Source: Rhizobium sp. Q54 (GTDB lineage: Bacteria; Pseudomonadota; Alphaproteobacteria; Rhizobiales; Xanthobacteraceae). Taken from it: DNA of 64,000 nucleotides. The stretch's first letter is position 1; each line of letters starts with the position of its first letter. Of the stretch, positions 59,631-64,000 are shown in pieces. The position numbers and the translations under genes are program-made. The stretch spans positions 1 through 64,000 of the forward strand of contig CAMAWF010000009.1 in assembly GCA_945861895.1 (NCBI GenBank), in the 5' to 3' direction. The notes beneath the pieces were generated by a model. It made no database searches. It saw only the letters and a program-made list of their open reading frames with translations, and was not told the origin of the DNA.

Positions 59631-60971
59631 ATGAGTTCCGCATCGGCTGCACGCATATGCATCGTCGGCGCCGGGCCATGCGGCCTCACGGCGCTCAAGA
59701 ATGTCCGCGCCTTCGGTCTCGATAACGTCGTCTGCTACGATGAAAGCGACGCCATTGGGGGCAACTGGACCTTCGACGAAAGTCCGGACCGCACCAGCGT
59801 CTATGAAACGACGCATATCATCTCGTCGAAACGGCTGACGGAGTTTGAAGACTTCCCGATGCCGGCCGGCTACCCGGATTTTCCCTCGCACCGGCAGTTG
59901 CGCGCCTATTTCGAGAGCTACGCCGACCATTTCAACCTGACGCAGTTCATCCGCCTGCGCACCCGCGTGGAAAAGGCCCGTCGCCTTGACGACGGCCGCT
60001 GGTCGGTCCGCACCGCCGGTCCCGAAGGCAACGCCGAAAATGTCTTCGATCATCTCATCGTCTGCGCCGGCCATCACCGCGATCCTTATGTTCCGGAATA
60101 TCCCGGAGAGTTTTCCGGCGAGATTTTGCATTCCCGCGACTTCAAGCGTGCCGACGGATTCCGGGATAAACGCGTGCTCGTGGTCGGCGCCGGCAATTCC
60201 GCCTGCGATATCGCCGTCGATATCGGCCGCGTCGCGGCCCACACCTGCCTGAGCATGCGGCGCGGCTATTACATCGTTCCCAAACTCATCTTCGGCCGTC
60301 CGGTCGATGTGATGTATGCGCGGCTGCGCAAGCACCTTGGGCGCGGCCTGGTGCAGCGTATCGCCAGTGCCGCGATGCGCATCATCATGGGCCCCTGGAG
60401 AACATACGGGTTGCAGGCGCCGAAGAACCGGCTGTTCGAAACTCACCCCACGCTCAATTCCAATATTTTGAACGCGTTGCGCCATGGAACCGTATTGCCG
60501 CGCGTCGGCATCGAACGGCTGGACGGCGCCACCGTTCACTTCCGCGACGGCACGGCTGAATCGTTCGACACAATCGTCTGGTGCACGGGCTTCAATGTCT
60601 CGTATCCGTTCCTCGATAACTCGATCTTCAACGCCAGCCGGACGCAGCCCCAGCCGCTCTATCTGAAGATGATGCACGAGCGCATCGCCAATTTATATTT
60701 CATCGGGCTGTTTCAGCCGATCGGATGCATCTGGCGGCTTGCCGACTATCAGGCCCGCATCGCCGCATCGCAAATTGCCGGCCGGCTCGGCCGTCCTGCC
60801 GATATTGCCAAGCGCATCTCAAAGGAAATGCGCTCGCCGCATTGGAATTTCAAATTGGCCGCCAATCAGGCGCCGGAAGTCGACTACCATGATTTTCGGC
60901 ATGAGTTGCTGGAAGAATTGAAGCAGCCGTCCGCAGACCGCGAGACCGCGGCTAGCGCTACGCGCCGCTGA
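59631..60971 (+). CDS. Flavin-containing monooxygenase
   Basis: A 446-residue FMO-type enzyme. The FAD motif is VGAGPCG (residues 12-18), the FMO identifier reads FSGEILHSRDF (FxGxxxHxxxF/Y), and the NADPH site is VVGAGNSACDIA. It would insert oxygen at soft nucleophilic N or S atoms, or act as a Baeyer-Villiger enzyme. It starts 31 bases after the lipase-like gene and overlaps the convergent nlpD-like gene by 14 bases. Confidence 0.9.
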   Translation: MSSASAARICIVGAGPCGLTALKNVRAFGLDNVVCYDESDAIGGNWTFDESPDRTSVYETTHIISSKRLTEFEDFPMPAGYPDFPSHRQLRAYFESYADHFNLTQFIRLRTRVEKARRLDDGRWSVRTAGPEGNAENVFDHLIVCAGHHRDPYVPEYPGEFSGEILHSRDFKRADGFRDKRVLVVGAGNSACDIAVDIGRVAAHTCLSMRRGYYIVPKLIFGRPVDVMYARLRKHLGRGLVQRIASAAMRIIMGPWRTYGLQAPKNRLFETHPTLNSNILNALRHGTVLPRVGIERLDGATVHFRDGTAESFDTIVWCTGFNVSYPFLDNSIFNASRTQPQPLYLKMMHERIANLYFIGLFQPIGCIWRLADYQARIAASQIAGRLGRPADIAKRISKEMRSPHWNFKLAANQAPEVDYHDFRHELLEELKQPSADRETAASATRR

Positions 60972-62355
60972 GATATTGCGTCGGGTCGACCGGCGTCGAG
61001 CCCTTGCGAATCTCGAAATGCAATTGCGGCGAGGTCACGTTTCCGGTTTGCCCGGCGCGCGCGATGATCTGACCGCGTTTGATGGTGTCGCCGCGCTTGA
61101 CCAGCAGTTCGCTGCCATGGGCGTAGGCTGAGACGAAGCCGTTGCTGTGGCGTATCAGAATAAGATTGCCGTAGCCCTTGAGCTCGTTGCCTGCATAGGC
61201 GACCACGCCGTCCTCCGCCGACTTGATCGGCGTACCTTCCGGCACCGCGAGATTGATGCCGTCGTTCTGCTGGCCGTTCGGTTTTGGGCCGAAGCCTGCA
61301 ATCACGCGTCCGCGCACCGGCCAGCGAAACGAAGGCATATTGCCCGCGGGCTCGGCGGTCTTGGCGCCGCTCTCAGCGGAATGCGTCGTATCGGCGGCGG
61401 TGGCCATGCGCGCGCTTTGCGGCGGCTCGGCGGCGACCATTTTTTGCGCCGGCACCGTGCGCGGTTGCGTCACCTGCGGCGCGCCCGGCTGCGACACCAT
61501 CTGCCGCACGGCCGGGATCGTGATCCGGTCGCCCAAGTTGACTTTGGCGTAGGGCTGAATGTTGTTGGCGCGCGCCACTTCGTTGAGCGGCTTTTGGTAC
61601 ATCTTGGCGATCTTGATAAGGTTTTCGCCGGGTGCAACCGTGTGCACCACATCCGCCACCGGCGGGCGGCCGGTGCGGGCGGCCGGTGCAGTCTTCGGCG
61701 GTGCGCTGGCGAGCGTGTGCGGTGCGGGCGAAGTGCCGGCGGAATTGTAGCGCGGGATCACCAGCCGCTGCCCCGGCCGGATTGCGGTCGGCGAAGTGAT
61801 GCCGTTGGCCTGCATGATGGCGGCGGAAGGCACGCCGTATTTGCGCGAGACGGTCTCGATCGTCTCGTGCGGGCCGACCGTAATCGCCGTGCCGCCTTCC
61901 CAGCTCCAGCCCGCGGGCTGCTGGACCGGTTGCGGTGCGGGATTCTGTGCGGGCGCCTGCACCGAGCCGGTGATATCGGAGGAATGGCTTGCCGGGCGAT
62001 AGGCGCCGAGCCCCTGTCCGCCGCTGGCGACGCCGCCATGCGGGGCGGTGGTCTGCGGTGCGCTGGCCTGCGGAGCGACGGTTGCCGGCCGGCTCGGCTG
62101 CGGCATCAGGATGCCCTGCGAATACTGCGGGAGCGGTTGGCTCTCCACGCGCGTTACCGGCGCCGGACGCGGCGAGATCGAACCCGTCACCTCGCTATTG
62201 GCGGGCGGCGGGCTTTTCGCGGCAAACGGATTGGAGTCGAAACGGGCGGACTCGGAGCAGCCGGCGGCCCCCGCGGCGAGCAACGCAAGCATAATCACGC
62301 GCGGCAGGTGACGCGAGCGAGACAGCGCGGCAGGGCACGGCATGTGGTTACTCAC
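60958..62355 (-). CDS. nlpD: NlpD-like lipoprotein: LysM repeats plus degenerate LytM domain
   Basis: A 465-residue lipoprotein with lipobox AAGC (Cys33). Two LysM domains follow (HETIETVSRKYGVPSAAIMQ and GENLIKIAKMYQKPLNEVAR), then Pro/Gln-rich linkers and a C-terminal LytM/M23 domain. The zinc site is incomplete: NDGINLA instead of HxxxD, and QLHFEIR instead of HxH. Such inactive LytM proteins activate cell-wall amidases during division in other bacteria. The surE-pcm-nlpD order supports the name. Confidence 0.9.
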   Translation of the reverse strand: MSNHMPCPAALSRSRHLPRVIMLALLAAGAAGCSESARFDSNPFAAKSPPPANSEVTGSISPRPAPVTRVESQPLPQYSQGILMPQPSRPATVAPQASAPQTTAPHGGVASGGQGLGAYRPASHSSDITGSVQAPAQNPAPQPVQQPAGWSWEGGTAITVGPHETIETVSRKYGVPSAAIMQANGITSPTAIRPGQRLVIPRYNSAGTSPAPHTLASAPPKTAPAARTGRPPVADVVHTVAPGENLIKIAKMYQKPLNEVARANNIQPYAKVNLGDRITIPAVRQMVSQPGAPQVTQPRTVPAQKMVAAEPPQSARMATAADTTHSAESGAKTAEPAGNMPSFRWPVRGRVIAGFGPKPNGQQNDGINLAVPEGTPIKSAEDGVVAYAGNELKGYGNLILIRHSNGFVSAYAHGSELLVKRGDTIKRGQIIARAGQTGNVTSPQLHFEIRKGSTPVDPTQYLSGA

Positions 62356-62456
62356 TCATACGCAACAAACGGCGAATTCAAGTTAAACACCTTGGGAGTA
62401 AACAAGGGTTTAAGCACTGATAAGGATTTGGAAAGGCGGCCAAAGCCGCGTGAAAT

Positions 62457-63113
62457 TTACAGTTCTTGCGCCTGGCCGGGCAGCAGCGGCACAAAGCGCA
62501 CCGCGATCAGGCTCTCGCGCAGCAGGCCCGTTTCCGTTTTGGTAAGCTTGATAATGTGTTGCGGTCCGCCCTGCGGCCCGAGCGGCAATATCATCACGCC
62601 GCCCTCCGCAAGCTGCTCGACCAGCGCGGGCGGCACCTCCTCGGCGGCGGCGGTGACGATGATGCGGTCGAACGGCGCCTGCTCCGGCACACCCTCGAAG
62701 CCGTCGCCCACCACCACCTCGACGTTATCGAAGCCGAGCCGGCGCAGGCGTTCGCGCGCGGCCTCGGCCAGCGTGCGGTAGCGCTCGATGCTCACCACCT
62801 CGCGCGCCAGCCGCGAGAGCACGGCGGCCTGATAGCCGGAGCCGGTGCCAACCTCCAACACGCGATGATGCGGCTGCACGCCAAGCTCGACGCTCATATA
62901 GGCGACCACATAGGGCTGGCTGATGGTCTGCCCGCAGGATATCGGCAGCGCCTGGTCGGCATAGGCGCGGCCGGTGAAATCCGGATCGACGAATTGCTCT
63001 CGCGGCACGTCGCCGATCGCGCGCAGCACCGCCTGATCGCCGATCCCCCGGCGGCGGAGGTTCAGCAAAAACTCCATACGGACGTTGTCGCTGTCCTGCG
63101 GCGCAGCGGGCAC
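62457..63113 (-). CDS. pcm: Protein-L-isoaspartate O-methyltransferase
   Basis: A 218-residue repair methyltransferase that starts the rescue of isoaspartyl residues in aged proteins. The conserved [20 protein letters not shown] region and the AdoMet motif [16 protein letters not shown] are complete. It is 36 bases after surE on the same strand, as in many bacteria. Confidence 0.97.
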   Translation of the reverse strand: MPAAPQDSDNVRMEFLLNLRRRGIGDQAVLRAIGDVPREQFVDPDFTGRAYADQALPISCGQTISQPYVVAYMSVELGVQPHHRVLEVGTGSGYQAAVLSRLAREVVSIERYRTLAEAARERLRRLGFDNVEVVVGDGFEGVPEQAPFDRIIVTAAAEEVPPALVEQLAEGGVMILPLGPQGGPQHIIKLTKTETGLLRESLIAVRFVPLLPGQAQEL

Positions 63114-63149
63114 AGGTCGCCTCCCGTTTCCCGGATTTTAGCGCATGCG

Positions 63150-63911
63150 CTATCCGAAAATCTCCGCAAGCTTGGTCATGAACGGCTCGTCGGTCATGTC
63201 GAGCCGCAAGGGCGTCACCGCGATGCGGTTTTCGGACAATGCCGTGAGATCGCTGCCGCGCGCCGTCCCGGCGATGCCCCCGCGCGCAAACGCGATCCAG
63301 AAATAGGGATTGCCGCGCCCGTCGTGCCGCGGCTCGATGCGCAGCAGCTCGGCATCGCGCTTGCCTTGCGTGGCGATCGCAATGCCGGCGACATCGTCCG
63401 GCGCGCAATCGGGAAAGTTGACGTTGACCAGCACGTCGCGCGGCATGCCGGTATCGAGCACGCGGCGGATGAGATCGGGCGCAAATTTGATCGCCGTCTC
63501 CCAATGCGGATTGTGCCGGTTGGCCGAGGCGTAGGCCTGCGACAGCGCGAAGGAGGGAACGCCCAGTACCGCACCTTCCATCGCGCCCGCCACGGTGCCC
63601 GAATAAGTCACGTCCTCGGCGGCGTTGCGGCCGCGGTTGACGCCGGAGAGCACCAGATCGGGCGGCTTTGGCATGATGTGGCGCACGCCCATGATGACGC
63701 AGTCGGTCGGCGTGCCCTTGACCGCGAAGTGCCGCGGCGCGATTTCGCGCAGGCGCAGCGGATCGTTGAGCGAAAGCGAATGCGAGACGCCGGACTGGTC
63801 GCTTTCCGGCGCCACCACCCAGACGTCGTCCGAAAGCGCGCGCGCGATTTTTTCGCAGGCTTCGAGACCGGCTGCATGGATGCCGTCGTCATTGGTTACG
63901 AGAATACGCAT
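63150..63911 (-). CDS. surE: 5'-nucleotidase SurE
   Basis: A 253-residue SurE nucleotidase. The N-terminal metal-site motif ILVTNDDGIHAAGL is perfect, followed by PESDQSGVSHSLSL and SGVNRGRNAAEDVTYSGTV. It removes phosphate from nucleoside monophosphates and is linked to stationary-phase survival. The start is the ATG at 63911; a repeat palindrome stands 29 bases upstream. Confidence 0.97.
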   Translation of the reverse strand: MRILVTNDDGIHAAGLEACEKIARALSDDVWVVAPESDQSGVSHSLSLNDPLRLREIAPRHFAVKGTPTDCVIMGVRHIMPKPPDLVLSGVNRGRNAAEDVTYSGTVAGAMEGAVLGVPSFALSQAYASANRHNPHWETAIKFAPDLIRRVLDTGMPRDVLVNVNFPDCAPDDVAGIAIATQGKRDAELLRIEPRHDGRGNPYFWIAFARGGIAGTARGSDLTALSENRIAVTPLRLDMTDEPFMTKLAEIFG

Positions 63912-63939
63912 TACGCCTTGACCAACGCACCGCACCGTT

Positions 63940-63962
63940 CCCCTCCCCCTTGTGGGGAGGGG
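63940..63962. repeat. Palindrome of the G/C repeat family upstream of surE
   Basis: CCCCTCCCC (63940-63948) and GGGGAGGGG (63954-63962) pair around CTTGT, followed by TCAGGGGTGGGGGTGGCC, which matches the spacer of the full copies at 33344 and 42675. The second palindrome, if present, lies beyond the window edge. Confidence 0.75.
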
Positions 63963-64000
63963 TCAGGGGTGGGGGTGGCCGCAGTCGTATGAACTTTCAA

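Overview
The window looks like chromosome of an alphaproteobacterium of the order Hyphomicrobiales (Rhizobiales), in or near the Xanthobacteraceae/Nitrobacteraceae (Bradyrhizobium, Rhodopseudomonas, Pseudolabrys relatives). The evidence is GC-rich coding sequence, the gyrA-coaD-ppi-ppi-queA-tgt gene order, an ndvB/ndvC/ndvD beta-glucan locus of the Bradyrhizobium type, direct-repeat GTTC-N7-GTTC LexA boxes, and a GAGCATGATC..GATCATGCTC palindrome typical of that group. This assignment is inference from gene content, since no 16S rRNA is present.

Layout. 0-7 kb: the start of a secreted protein (left edge), then a rightward run of a YejA-like peptide-binding protein, two apparent pseudoenzymes (an adenylate-forming enzyme and a GGDEF protein, both without their catalytic motifs), a FrnE/DsbA-like protein and a zinc alcohol dehydrogenase. 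7-18 kb: sdhE-mfd and recG diverge, followed by DUF502, glmS, glmU and a core methionine-synthase-like protein. 18-25 kb: two small envelope proteins and the beta-1,3/1,6-glucan genes ndvC, ndvD and ndvB. 25-31 kb: an M20 peptidase, tRNA-Lys(UUU), a zinc-ribbon protein, a frameshifted CHRD gene, a hydroxybenzoate-type flavoprotein hydroxylase, a ceramidase-like protein, a TctC-type binding protein and a LigI-like lactonase. 31-39 kb: tgt, queA, two cyclophilins, coaD and gyrA on one strand, with a small secreted protein and an ankyrin protein inserted on the other. 39-45 kb: marC, DUF2306, ssb, an Omp25/31-like porin and uvrA, with LexA boxes upstream of ssb and uvrA.

45-47.6 kb is the clearest accessory patch. 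It holds a small damaged gene pair, hairpin repeats, a second diverged copy of the uvrA 3' end, and an AT-rich OLD-family ATPase/TOPRIM nuclease gene split by one in-frame amber codon. uvrA itself carries an in-frame 112-bp copy of a palindromic repeat that occurs in at least three other places in the window.

47.6-64 kb: GST, cold-shock protein, MaoC, MFS transporter, DUF1127, a transglutaminase-like secreted protein and trmFO. Next comes a yajC-secD-secF operon ending in homologues of the mitochondrial complex I assembly factors NDUFAF3 and NDUFAF6. The window closes with a DUF815 ATPase, a lipase-like protein, a flavin monooxygenase and nlpD-pcm-surE.

Most of the window is ordinary housekeeping sequence. 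The points most worth following are the repeat inside uvrA, the duplicated uvrA tail beside the broken OLD gene, and the loss of the zinc cysteines in Tgt. Two clear frameshifts, one suspected frameshift and one nonsense codon may be real decay or assembly errors; reads would decide.
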